NCBI GenBank assembly: GCA_027452145.1
Contig: DAIDHB010000263.1
Span: 1 to 39,657 of the forward strand
Length of the DNA stretch: 39,657 nucleotides
Direction of reading: 5' to 3'
Source: Planctomycetales bacterium
Lineage (GTDB): Bacteria > Planctomycetota > Planctomycetia > Isosphaerales > Isosphaeraceae
Below are positions 27,758 through 35,307 of the stretch, piece after piece. The notes under the pieces are model-generated. The model made no database searches, had not been told where the DNA came from, and saw only the letters and a list, made by a program, of their open reading frames with translations. Position 1 is the stretch's first letter. Each line of letters begins with the position of its first letter. A program made the position numbers and the translations under genes.

Positions 27758-28441
27758 TCAGTGTGAGGCCGGTTCCACCTCGCGTGCTTCGACCAGGACC
27801 TTGCCGGCGGCCGTGAGCCCCAGGGCGACGGTGCGCCCGCCCAGCCGGCAGACCAGGGCGCCGGACTCGGGGCGGTTCTCGACGAGTTCCCCGCTGGCGT
27901 GAAGATCCAGCCCGCACTCGCTCAGATAGCGGAGGAACGCCGGGTCCTGGTCCATCACGCGGACGACGCGGAACGCCTGGCCCGCCTGGAGCCGCGCCAG
28001 CGGGACGCCCTCGATCTCGGCGAGGGATCCGTCGGCGCGGGGGATCGGGTCGCCGTGCGGATCGACGGCCGGATGGCCGAGGAAGGCGTCGATCCGGTCG
28101 ACCAGGCGCTCGGAGGCCGCGTGCTCCATGTGCTCGGCCTCCTCGTGCACCTCGTCCCACGACATCTCGAGCGTCCGCGCGAGGAACAGCTCGAGCAATC
28201 GGTGGCGGCGGATGACCTTCAGCGCCAGCCGACGGCCGGCCTCGGTCAGCCGGGCCCCCTCATACGGCGTGTACGTCGCCAGGCTCGCCTCGGAGAGGGT
28301 CTTGAGCATGCCGGTCACCGTGCCCGGCGAGACCGACAGCGCCTGCGCGATCTCGCCGGTGCTCACGGCGCTGCCCGATTCGAGCCGCGCGGCGATCAGC
28401 GCGATCGTCTTGACGTAGTTCTCGACCGTCAGGCTCGCCAC
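27758..28441 (-). CDS. DtxR/MntR-family metal-dependent regulator
   Basis: A 227-residue transcription factor that senses Fe(II) or Mn(II). A winged helix-turn-helix comes first (residues about 5-65; VSTGEIAQALSVSPGTVTGMLKTL), then the metal-binding dimerisation domain with RHRLLELFL, DEVHEEAEHMEHAASE and the family signature GHPAVDPHGDPIP, and a C-terminal SH3/FeoA-like domain (about 150-225). The ligand-bearing Glu and His residues are present. The frame is open further upstream, but the GTG complement of 28439-28441 gives the family-like start (VASLTVENYVKTI). No metal transporter or superoxide dismutase gene is adjacent, so the regulon is not visible. It may share a transcript with the downstream Uma2 gene. 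Confidence 0.87.
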   Translation of the reverse strand: MASLTVENYVKTIALIAARLESGSAVSTGEIAQALSVSPGTVTGMLKTLSEASLATYTPYEGARLTEAGRRLALKVIRRHRLLELFLARTLEMSWDEVHEEAEHMEHAASERLVDRIDAFLGHPAVDPHGDPIPRADGSLAEIEGVPLARLQAGQAFRVVRVMDQDPAFLRYLSECGLDLHASGELVENRPESGALVCRLGGRTVALGLTAAGKVLVEAREVEPASH

Positions 28442-28633
28442 GACTCGAAGGCTCCCGATCCGGCCCCGGACTTCGCCTCGTCGACCGCTCGACCCGCCTG
28501 CCTCTCCGCCCGGGCGCCTCATCGTACGCCACGGCGGGCTGTGGGGAAAGGGAAGCCGACGAAGGAGGACGAAGGAGCGACCGGAGGGGGATGGCGGAGG
28601 TCCGATTGTGACACCCGAACCGCCCGGGGAACT

Positions 28634-28663
28634 CCGGCGAACCGGCGACGTGAGTCGCCGGGT
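28634..28663 (-). repeat. REP-like palindromic repeat, copy A (inverted)
   Basis: Same 30-base unit as the copies at 28716 and 28754, in the opposite orientation and with one difference at its end. It contains the perfect stem CCGGCGAC-GTGA-GTCGCCGG (28642-28661). On the plus strand it is followed by TGCTTTTT, so it also looks like an intrinsic terminator in that direction, although no plus-strand gene precedes it. Confidence 0.8.
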
Positions 28664-28715
28664 GCTTTTTCATCAGGGATGATCCGGCGATTTCGCCTGT
28701 GTCGTGGGGTATGAT

Positions 28716-28746
28716 GACCCGGCGACTCACGTCGCCGGTTCGCCAG
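28716..28746 (+). repeat. REP-like palindromic repeat, copy B
   Basis: A 31-base unit with the perfect hairpin CCGGCGAC-TCAC-GTCGCCGG followed by TTCGCCAG. It is identical to copy C, which starts 38 bases later in the same orientation. It sits between the DtxR-like gene's 5' side and the 3' end of the bicupin gene. Confidence 0.85.
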
Positions 28747-28753
28747 AAAGCCC

Positions 28754-28784
28754 GACCCGGCGACTCACGTCGCCGGTTCGCCAG
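28754..28784 (+). repeat. REP-like palindromic repeat, copy C
   Basis: Identical to copy B (31 of 31 bases). It is the copy nearest the stop of the minus-strand bicupin gene (40 bases away), so its hairpin could act at that mRNA's 3' end. No transposase gene lies nearby. Confidence 0.85.
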
Positions 28785-28823
28785 GGTCTTCCGGCATGCT
28801 CCACTCTCACCCGCCCCGCGGGC

Positions 28824-29822
28824 TCACCCCCGCCGGCTGCTGGCCCCCTTCAGCGAGATGTACGCCTCGTCCTTCTTCTCCTTGTGGTAGAAGTGGATGT
28901 CCAGCGTCCGCAGGTAGGTGTGCAGCCCGGCGTCCTGGATCGGCAGCAGGTGGGCGTCGGACTTCGACTCGTTGTGGTGCGAGTGCCAGAGGCCCGGCGG
29001 CGTCACGAACGCCGAGCCGGGCTTCCAGTCGGCGCGGCGGGGGTCCTTGATGTTGCCGTTCGAGTCGACCTCGGTGCCGATCAATGAGTAGCAGCCGGGC
29101 TCGCAGTCGATGATCAGGTCCAGGGCCACCGACTCGTGGTGATGAGGCGGCTGGACCTTCCCCTTCGGCAGCACGCCGAACATCGCCCAGAGGACATGAG
29201 TGATCGTCCGCGTCTGCGGGAGCTCGGAATTGGCCATGAGCACGCTCACGCGATTGCGCTTCGACGCCTCGGGGTCCTGCGCGACCTTCTCCAGCTCCTC
29301 GACGGCACGAGATCGGGGATAGAGCGTCGGCTGGAACCTCGGCGTCTCGGCGCGGGCGCCCAGGTAGCGGAGCAAGGGCTCGTCGTGGACCCAGTAGAAG
29401 GCGGCGTCCTCGTCGGCGTGGTGGACCGCCTCGCCGCAGCAGGAGAGGGTGAAGATGTCGCCCTCGCACCAGGCGATCTTCCGATCGCCGAACGTCGTCT
29501 GCCCGCGGCCGCGGATGACGTAGTACAGCTCCGAGGTGGCGTTCGGGTCGGTGCGGATCTGTTCGCCCGGACGGATGCGGATGAAGTTTGACAGGAGCGC
29601 CGGACTGGTCGCCGGGCCCTCGCACTGGAGCTTCTCGCTCAGGTCGAACGGGATGACGCGAGTCGGGCCTTCCTCGTGCAACCGGCTGGGAAAATCCGCC
29701 AGGGGCACCCCGGGGATCAGCCCCGAGCCGATCGGGTTGGCCGCCCTGGAGTACTCGTAGTACTGTCCTCCACCTGTCCATTGGTCGCGGTTTTTCCCAT
29801 CGCAGGGCGCGGGGTTTCCCAT
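28824..29822 (-). CDS. Bicupin dioxygenase-like protein (gentisate dioxygenase-like)
   Basis: 332 residues with two cupin domains. In the second (about 225-320) the metal-site pattern G-x5-H-H-H-E-S-V-A-L and the motif G-SAFVT-PPG-LW-H-SHH-N are intact; the former resembles the iron site of gentisate 1,2-dioxygenases (HxH followed by T-Q-S-A-L). In the first (about 80-150) the HxH is replaced by D-P-N, while the motif 2 His remains (GEAVHH). Metal binding is therefore expected only in the C-terminal cupin. An iron-dependent aromatic ring-cleavage role is plausible but not proved. The ATG complement of 29820-29822 has AGGAGG 7 bases upstream; an in-frame GTG just before it is ruled out by that spacing. 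No catabolic genes are adjacent. Confidence 0.75.
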   Translation of the reverse strand: MGNPAPCDGKNRDQWTGGGQYYEYSRAANPIGSGLIPGVPLADFPSRLHEEGPTRVIPFDLSEKLQCEGPATSPALLSNFIRIRPGEQIRTDPNATSELYYVIRGRGQTTFGDRKIAWCEGDIFTLSCCGEAVHHADEDAAFYWVHDEPLLRYLGARAETPRFQPTLYPRSRAVEELEKVAQDPEASKRNRVSVLMANSELPQTRTITHVLWAMFGVLPKGKVQPPHHHESVALDLIIDCEPGCYSLIGTEVDSNGNIKDPRRADWKPGSAFVTPPGLWHSHHNESKSDAHLLPIQDAGLHTYLRTLDIHFYHKEKKDEAYISLKGASSRRG

Positions 29823-29976
29823 GGGTGGCCTCCTCACGTGTCACCGGTCTTGAATGTCTCCTCTTTTCCAAGGACACATCCCGTGCAAAGCACGCGCCGT
29901 TCAGGCCGACGCCGGTAGCAAGAAGGGACGACAGTGAAGCTGCCGGACGGGATGCGGCGACGGCGCGGCGGTGCTG

Positions 29977-32115
29977 TCAGCGGTCCCGATGGTCGTGCGA
30001 TCGCGACGACGCGGCGGTGGGGCCCGACGCCGGCGGTCCGGGAGCCGGCGGCGGCACGGGACCGCTCGTGTCGGATCGGGACCCGGTTCCGACGTCGGGG
30101 CCGATCATGACGCGGAAATCCTCGAACTCGGCCTTCAGCGGCTTCGCGGCGGAATTGATCCCCACGACCCCGACTTCGATGCGCTCGGGGAGGCCGGCTT
30201 CCAGCACGGCGAACGGCGTCCATTTCCGCCCGTCGGAGCTGAACGCCGCGCGGAGCTCGTCGCCGGCCCGCATGATCCGGAGATAGGTCGACCCGTCCTC
30301 GATCTTGATGCCCCACGACGACACCAGCCGCCCGGCCCGGCGGAGCTCGAAGTTGGCGTACGGATAGGCCCCGGTCTTGCGGTGATCGGCGGCGATTTCC
30401 AGGCGTACGTAGTGGTCGGGATTCTTCCAGAGGAGGATGCCGGCCCCGTGATAAGGCGCATACCGGCCGGTTGTCGCGCGCGCGCCCGGCGCATCGATCC
30501 CCTTGACCCGCACCCGGACCTCGAAGTCGCCGGTCACCTCGCGGAGGATCCGCGGCGCGTTCATCCGGTCGATCTCGACGCTCAGGAGGTGGGCGGAGCC
30601 CGGGACAAGGATCGAGGCCCGACCGCTCGCCTCATCCCGAGAGACCAGGCAATCGTCGTCGGGATCGATGATCCGGCTCCGATCGCCGAACGCCTCGATC
30701 CGCCTCGCCGCGGCGCCCGGGGGCCTGTCGACGGCCGCGACCTGTCGTCGGGGCGGAGGGGGAGCGGCCGCCGCCGGCGGGACCGCGGGCCGGGCCGGCT
30801 CGGCGGGTGGACGGAGACCGGGGACAGGAGCAGGGACCGCAACCCTCTCCTTCGGGGGCGTGCCGAGGTCGGGGGCATGCCCCGAGTCCGACGCGACGAC
30901 GCGTTCCGGCACCCGGTCGGCCATCGTGGCCGGCACTGCGCCCCGCGGGCGGCGATGGACCGACAAAATGATCGTAGCGGAACCCATCAGGATAACGGCC
31001 AGCATGGCGGCCCAGTGGCCAGGCCGGATGCGGCGTCTCGCCGCCGTGCCGGCGGCCGGGCTCGTCCCGCTGGCGACGCCGCCGGATGCCGGGCCTGGGT
31101 CGTCAGCCACGATCGGCGGAGGCGTAGCCGGCGCGGGCCCGTCCCGCCTCCGTTCGGCAAGCCGACGCCGCTCGATCTCCCGGATGGCCTCGACGACCGC
31201 CCGCGCCGACTCCGGGCGGTCGCCCGGGCTCCTGGAGAGCAAGAGCACGATCAGCCTGTCGAGCTCGTGCGGGACGTCCGGCTTGATCGCGCGGGGGGCC
31301 GGCGGGGTCGCCGTCGCCAGCGACGTGAGCACGGCCGCCAGCGTCGAACCCTCGAAGGGCAGCCGCCGGGTGCAAAGCAAGTAGAGCACGCACCCGAGGC
31401 TGAACAGGTCGCTTGCGGCATCGCCCCGCGCGCCCTGGACCAGCTCGGGCGCCATGTACGCCGGAGAGCCGACCGTCGTGCCGGGGCTGGTGATCTGCAC
31501 GTCCTGGTCCTCGGCTCGAGCGAGGCCGAAGTCGAGGATCTTGACCCTGCCCGCAGGCGCCTCGAGCCAGATATTGGCCGGCTTGATGTCGCGGTGGACC
31601 ACGCCACGCCGGTGGGCCGCATCGAGGCCGACGGCGATTTCGCGACCGAGCCGCAGCACCTGGTCGGCCGTCGGCACATGGCCCTCGTCCAGCCAACGGT
31701 CCAGCGAGATCCCCCGGAGGTACTCCATGGCCAGGAACGGGACGCCGCGATGCTGGCCGACCTGATAGATCCTGACGATGTGGTCGTGCTGGAGCGCCGC
31801 CATCGCCCGGGCCTCGAGCAGGAACCGCCGGGTGACCTGCGGCGAGCCCGCTAGCTCAGGCCGGATGACCTTGAGGGCCACCTTGCGGAGCAGGTCGACG
31901 TCCTCGGCCTCGTAGACCAGCCCCATGCCACCCTGCCCCAGCAGGCCGCGGACGCGATACTGGGCCAGCCGCCCGAGCTCATCGGGCGATCGCGGCGGGT
32001 CGAGGAAGCCGGGTCGTTCCGCATGGCCCGGCGACCGGTCCGGCCAGGGGCGCGCCGCCGTCGCGATCTGGTCGGCCGTTGCATCCGGGCGCGCCCTCCC
32101 GTCGGCTGGATTCAT
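29977..32115 (-). CDS. Transmembrane Ser/Thr protein kinase with C-terminal concanavalin-like (DUF1349-type) domain
   Basis: 712 residues. The Hanks-type kinase domain (about 53-315) has a glycine loop LGQGGMGLVYEA, Lys82, HRDIKPAN (174-181), DFGLA (195-199) and APE (APEL), all intact. A Pro/Ala linker, one membrane helix (about 368-388, HWAAMLAVILMGSATIILSV) and a second Pro-rich linker lead to a C-terminal extracytoplasmic domain (about 515-675). There, 'GDFEVRVRV...GAGILLWKNPDHYVRLEI...FSSDGRKWTPF' matches the DUF1349 / laminin-G-like beta-sandwich, a fold used for carbohydrate binding. This is a one-protein sensor: ligand outside, kinase inside. Its targets are unknown. It starts at the ATG complement of 32113-32115, 39 bases after the selenoprotein gene on the same strand, so it may be the last gene of that operon. 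Confidence 0.88.
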   Translation of the reverse strand: MNPADGRARPDATADQIATAARPWPDRSPGHAERPGFLDPPRSPDELGRLAQYRVRGLLGQGGMGLVYEAEDVDLLRKVALKVIRPELAGSPQVTRRFLLEARAMAALQHDHIVRIYQVGQHRGVPFLAMEYLRGISLDRWLDEGHVPTADQVLRLGREIAVGLDAAHRRGVVHRDIKPANIWLEAPAGRVKILDFGLARAEDQDVQITSPGTTVGSPAYMAPELVQGARGDAASDLFSLGCVLYLLCTRRLPFEGSTLAAVLTSLATATPPAPRAIKPDVPHELDRLIVLLLSRSPGDRPESARAVVEAIREIERRRLAERRRDGPAPATPPPIVADDPGPASGGVASGTSPAAGTAARRRIRPGHWAAMLAVILMGSATIILSVHRRPRGAVPATMADRVPERVVASDSGHAPDLGTPPKERVAVPAPVPGLRPPAEPARPAVPPAAAAPPPPRRQVAAVDRPPGAAARRIEAFGDRSRIIDPDDDCLVSRDEASGRASILVPGSAHLLSVEIDRMNAPRILREVTGDFEVRVRVKGIDAPGARATTGRYAPYHGAGILLWKNPDHYVRLEIAADHRKTGAYPYANFELRRAGRLVSSWGIKIEDGSTYLRIMRAGDELRAAFSSDGRKWTPFAVLEAGLPERIEVGVVGINSAAKPLKAEFEDFRVMIGPDVGTGSRSDTSGPVPPPAPGPPASGPTAASSRSHDHRDR

Positions 32116-32154
32116 CGCTCGCTCCGCGGTCGTCCGGGTGGACGTCGATCGACC

Positions 32155-32724
32155 TCAACGGATCGCCCTGGCGGCCTCGATCAGTTCGCCGGTCGTGTGC
32201 CGGTTGCGGTAGCCCTCGAGGAAGAGCTTCGCGCGGACGATCCCCTTCTCATCCACGATGAAGGTCCCCGGCTCGGGGACGCCCTCGGCCTTGCCCCGCG
32301 CGGCCGCGTTGCGGATGTGATACGCCTCGATCGTCTTGCTGTCGGGGTCCGACAGCAGCGGGAAGGTGATCTTCGCCTGGTCGGCGAACTTCTTCAGCAC
32401 GTCCGGCGCGTCGTAGCTGATGCCCACCACCCGGATGCCCGCGGCCTCGATCTTCTTCAGGTCGGCTTGCAGTTGGACCAACTGCTTGCGGCAGAAGGGT
32501 CACCACGCGGCCGATCGGTAGAACACCAGCGCGAGCTTGCCCTCGGCGAGGAACTCGTCCAGCGAGCGATCCTTGGCCGACTGGTCCTTGAGCTTGAACC
32601 CCGGGGCCTTCTCGCCGACCTTGACGCCCGGCGGCGCCGGGTTGACGCGGGCCGGCGCGTCCTGGGCGCGCGCCTCGATGGCCAGGCCCATCAATGTCAG
32701 CAAGGCGAGGCACTTCGTCTTCAT
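32155..32724 (-). CDS. Secreted peroxiredoxin-like selenoprotein (TGA read as selenocysteine at residue 75)
   Basis: A 189-residue AhpC/TSA-type redoxin read through one in-frame TGA (complement of 32500-32502). Residues 1-20 are a signal peptide (MKTKCLALLTLMGLAIEARAQ). The redoxin domain starts VKVGEKAPGFKLKD, and the strand LALVFYRSAAW leads to TGA-P-F-C-R-K-Q-L. Homologues have W-C-P-[FY]-C here, so TGA takes the place of the catalytic cysteine and leaves a U-x-x-C centre (U75, C78). Both sides are in one frame and uncorrupted, through VRVVGISYDAPDVLKKFADQ, GTFIVDEKGIV and RNRHTTGELIEAARA. A SECIS-like hairpin lies 14 to 30 bases after the TGA. The ATG has GAGGAAT 8 bases upstream. The final stop is a second TGA. 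Alternative: a nonsense mutation or sequencing error, in which case this is a pseudogene. It would reduce peroxides in the envelope. Confidence 0.8.
32469..32485 (-). promoter_or_regulatory. Candidate bacterial SECIS hairpin
   Basis: On the coding (minus) strand GCAGTTG-GTC-CAACTGC forms a perfect 7-bp stem; opening its top G-C pair leaves the apical GGUC. The GG begins 21 bases after the TGA at 32500-32502. A G at the start of the apical loop and a distance of about 20 bases from UGA are what bacterial SelB requires, and GGUC is also the apical sequence of the E. coli fdhF element as I recall it. The hairpin lies entirely within the reading frame. Confidence 0.65.
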
Positions 32725-32770
32725 GGGATCATTCCTCGGTCGGGGGAGGGGATCGTCGGCGAGGGCGCCG

Positions 32771-33640
32771 TCAAGGCACGCCGGCCGTCGCTGCGGCCGC
32801 CGGAACCTTCGTCGCCTTTACGGAGACATTCGGCGTCGATCGCCACGGGAGGTCGGTCGCCTGATGCACCACGCCGGTGCGCCTGTCCTGCACGAACACG
32901 GCCAGCCGCAGGTTTCGCCGGTTCCACGTCGGCTCGATCGCGAACGTATATCGTTGCGTCGCGGGCAAGCTGCCTTCGAGCTCGACGACCCCGAACTTCG
33001 TCTGCCGCGCCGGAAAGCGCGCGACCAGCGACTTGCCGGCGTTCTCGCCCGACGGGATCTCGGTGACGACGCCGTCCTCGCGCAGGACGGCACAAACCAA
33101 CAGCGGCGTCTTCTCGACCCGAGGCGAACGGCCGGTCACCCGCACGCCGGCCGTCCCCGAAGACCCGTCCTGGTTCAGCGTCAGGTCGACGTCGATCGCC
33201 ACCGCGGGCTTCCTGGACCGCGCATGGCGGATCGCCGCGACCGCCGCCGCCGGGTCGCGGCCATTCACCGATTGCTCGCCGTCGACCATCATCATCGGCG
33301 TGTAGTACAGCCCGTATTCGCGGTTCTTGGGCTTCGTATAGAGCTGGTTGTAAACCATCTGCCGCTGGCTGTACAGTGCGTCGGAGAACACGTCCTTCCA
33401 CGGGTCGTTGAAGTAGTCGACGTGGAAGGCAACCGGCACGATCCCCGGCTCGCGCTCGGCCAGGGCGCCGAGGATCTTCTCGGCCGCCGGGCACATGTCG
33501 CAACCCTGCGAGGTATAGAGCTCGACGAGGACCATGCGTTTCGCGGCATCCCGGCCGGGGGGCTGGGCCTGGCCGAACGCGCCGGCCCCGAAGAGGAGGA
33601 AGGCGCCGATCGCGATCGGGAGGCGGCTCGAGACTGGCAT
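32771..33640 (-). CDS. Secreted DUF1223 thioredoxin-like protein
   Basis: 289 residues. Signal peptide 1-22 (ending FGQA). The mature start V-L-V-E-L-Y-T-S-Q-G-C-D-M-C-P-A-A-E matches the DUF1223 signature (ELYTSQGCSSCPPAE), here with cysteines at 47 and 50. The family thioredoxin-like core continues with the AFHVDYFNDPWKD block and YTPMMMVDGE (the cis-Pro region). The C-terminal 110 residues form a beta-rich domain. DUF1223 proteins are predicted envelope redox proteins; their function is not established. The gene lies between the selenocysteine peroxiredoxin (46 bases downstream) and the WCPYC peroxiredoxin (30 bases upstream) on the same strand, so it is probably in the same operon and redox pathway. 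Confidence 0.85.
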   Translation of the reverse strand: MPVSSRLPIAIGAFLLFGAGAFGQAQPPGRDAAKRMVLVELYTSQGCDMCPAAEKILGALAEREPGIVPVAFHVDYFNDPWKDVFSDALYSQRQMVYNQLYTKPKNREYGLYYTPMMMVDGEQSVNGRDPAAAVAAIRHARSRKPAVAIDVDLTLNQDGSSGTAGVRVTGRSPRVEKTPLLVCAVLREDGVVTEIPSGENAGKSLVARFPARQTKFGVVELEGSLPATQRYTFAIEPTWNRRNLRLAVFVQDRRTGVVHQATDLPWRSTPNVSVKATKVPAAAATAGVP

Positions 33641-33670
33641 GACTGGGGACTCCGGAGTTGCCGGCGAGGC

Positions 33671-34432
33671 TCAGGGCTTCCTGTTCAGGCCGCGCAGCGC
33701 GGCGATCACGTCGGAGGGCTCGGCCCGCCTGCGATAGTCCGGGGCGACGAACGCATAGCGAATGATCCCGTCGCGGTCGATGACGTAGGTGGCGCCCAGG
33801 GGCAGCGTGCTCGAATCGTCGCCATTGTACCGCGCCAGGTCGAGCCGCCCCTTGAACTGCTCGGCGACGACGCGGGGGATCTTGTAGGCCACCCCGTAGG
33901 CCCGCGCAACCCGGTTGCCGTTGTCGCTGAGCACGTCGAAGTCGAGGTGGTTCTTCTCGACGGTGGTCATGCTGTTGTCGGGAGTCTCGGGCGAGATGGC
34001 GACCAGGCTGGCGCCCGCGGCGCGGATCTCGGGCAGGCTCCTGTGGAACCCCCTCAGCGCGATGTTGCAATACGGGCACCATCCGCCGCGATACCACGTC
34101 ACGACGACCGGCCCGCGGGCGAGCCGCTCCGAGAGCTTGACCTTCTTGCCGGCCGGGCCCGGGAGCTCGAAGTCGGGCGCCCGATCGCCGACCTTCAGCG
34201 CCTTCTCGGCCAACCCCGACTTGCGCACCTCCTCGATCCCCTGCTCGTAGCTCCGGAGACGGTCTGGGGGTACGGTCTTCGACGACTTCTCGCGGAACGC
34301 CTCGAGCTCGTTGCGCACGGGGGCATCCCCTGGATCCTGGCCGCGGGCGACCCCGGCGGCCGCGATCGCGACCAGGGACACGCCCAGCGCGAGCAACAGC
34401 GCCCCGGGCGGGCGCAACGGACCGTGGTTCAT
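33671..34432 (-). CDS. Secreted peroxiredoxin-like (AhpC/TSA) protein
   Basis: 253 residues. Signal peptide about 1-30 (ALLLALGVSLVAIAAAGVARG). A helical linker (about 38-75) precedes a redoxin domain beginning VGDRAPDFELP, with the active site T-W-Y-R-G-G-W-C-P-Y-C (C119, C122), LVAISPETPDNS, FDVLSDNGNRVARAYG and TYVIDRDGIIRYAFV. This is the peroxiredoxin-like (PRXL2-type) arrangement with a CxxC instead of a single peroxidatic Cys, so it may be a thiol peroxidase or a disulfide reductase. The ATG complement of 34430-34432 has GGAGGAG 8 bases upstream. It is the first gene of the three-gene redox cluster and the cysteine counterpart of the UxxC protein at its end. Confidence 0.88.
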   Translation of the reverse strand: MNHGPLRPPGALLLALGVSLVAIAAAGVARGQDPGDAPVRNELEAFREKSSKTVPPDRLRSYEQGIEEVRKSGLAEKALKVGDRAPDFELPGPAGKKVKLSERLARGPVVVTWYRGGWCPYCNIALRGFHRSLPEIRAAGASLVAISPETPDNSMTTVEKNHLDFDVLSDNGNRVARAYGVAYKIPRVVAEQFKGRLDLARYNGDDSSTLPLGATYVIDRDGIIRYAFVAPDYRRRAEPSDVIAALRGLNRKP

Positions 34433-34503
34433 GGATGATCTCCTCCGGTAAATAGACTGATTCGACCGATGAAAACGGGATAACGATGGCCCGGGCCGGG
34501 GGC

Positions 34504-34896
34504 TCAGCGCCTGCGGCGGACCCGATGCACGGGTCCGTCCCAGCCGGGCACGATGGAGACGGCGCTCGACACCGATCGGTACGAGGCGGTCGTCTGCGGG
34601 ATGCCGGGTCCGCAGAGGCCTCCGGCGCAGGTGCCGATGCCGGGGAACGTGCCGAGCGTGCCATAACCTCCGGAGTACCCGTCGAACGCGCCGTATCCGA
34701 CGCCGCCGACCTGGGCGTAGTTGTAGGGCGACAGGCCGAAGGCGACTCCAGGGCCGTATCCCCCTCCGAACTGGCCGATCGCGGGACGGCCCTGGGCGCC
34801 CAGCACGCCGAACTGCGCCCGGGCGCTGCCCGCGGTGGCCAGCGTCAGGGAAAGGATCAGGCCCGAAACGAGCATGTTCCAACGTCGCGATGTCAT
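34504..34896 (-). CDS. Small secreted Gly/Tyr-rich protein
   Basis: 130 residues. Signal peptide about 1-27 (ending SARAQ). The mature part is low complexity and rich in Gly, Tyr and Phe (GQFGGGYGPGVAFG, YSGGYGTLGTFPG), with two Cys (C-A-G-G-L-C) and a basic C-terminus. No family recognised. Such proteins may be structural components of the surface. The start is the ATG complement of 34894-34896, preceded by GAGGAGAGG; an earlier in-frame start would destroy the signal peptide. It lies 71 bases upstream of the redox cluster on the same strand and may or may not share its promoter. Confidence 0.65.
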   Translation of the reverse strand: MTSRRWNMLVSGLILSLTLATAGSARAQFGVLGAQGRPAIGQFGGGYGPGVAFGLSPYNYAQVGGVGYGAFDGYSGGYGTLGTFPGIGTCAGGLCGPGIPQTTASYRSVSSAVSIVPGWDGPVHRVRRRR

Positions 34897-35112
34897 GGCT
34901 GCCTCTCCTCGGGGATGTCGTGCGTGTTGCCGGACGGCTGTCGCGGTCCGATCCGCGAACGGGCCGCGCCGGGCCACCGCCCGGGCATCGCTGTCGACCC
35001 GGGTGAAATCGATCGAAGGCTCTCCTAGCCGCCGACGCCTGCCCTCGCCGTGATGACCGACTTACCAGTCGTGGCCGCGATCACCCCATTAGTCGGTCGA
35101 CGGGAGCCAACG

Positions 35113-35307
35113 TTACTCCATCTTGCCCTTCTCCATCTTGTCCATCGGGCCGGCCGGCTTGCTCGGCTCCATCTTGTCCATCGAGCCGGCCGGCTTGCTC
35201 GGCTCCATCTTGCCGGAGTCGTTCCTGGAATCGTCCGAACAACCCCAGATTCCGCCGACGATGAGGGCGGAACCGAGGAGCAACGCGGAGCGAAGTCGTG
35301 AAACCAT
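35113..35307 (-). CDS. Small lipoprotein with MEPSKPAG repeats
   Basis: 64 residues. Basic start, hydrophobic core (SALLLGSALIVGGIWG) and a lipobox-like I-W-G-C (Cys22). The 40-residue mature part is hydrophilic: SDDSRNDSGK, then two copies of the unit K-M-E-P-S-K-P-A-G-x-M-D, ending KMEKGKME. A Met/Lys/Glu/Pro-rich tail of this kind is common in small planctomycete lipoproteins of unknown function. The ATG complement of 35305-35307 has AGGAG 8 bases upstream. The Met-rich tail could bind copper, but that is speculation. Confidence 0.7.
   Translation of the reverse strand: MVSRLRSALLLGSALIVGGIWGCSDDSRNDSGKMEPSKPAGSMDKMEPSKPAGPMDKMEKGKME

Noticed and set aside
28634..28784. CRISPR array
   Set aside because: Only three units, one inverted, with a 7-base gap between the two direct copies and perfect internal palindromes. 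No cas genes.
29882..29894. CGTGC-AAA-GCACG palindrome upstream of the bicupin gene
   Set aside because: Five-base arms in GC-rich DNA are expected by chance.
32155..32724. Two separate small genes (74 and 108 residues) instead of one selenoprotein
   Set aside because: Neither half is a complete redoxin, the second has no ribosome site, and the frame is continuous across the TGA.
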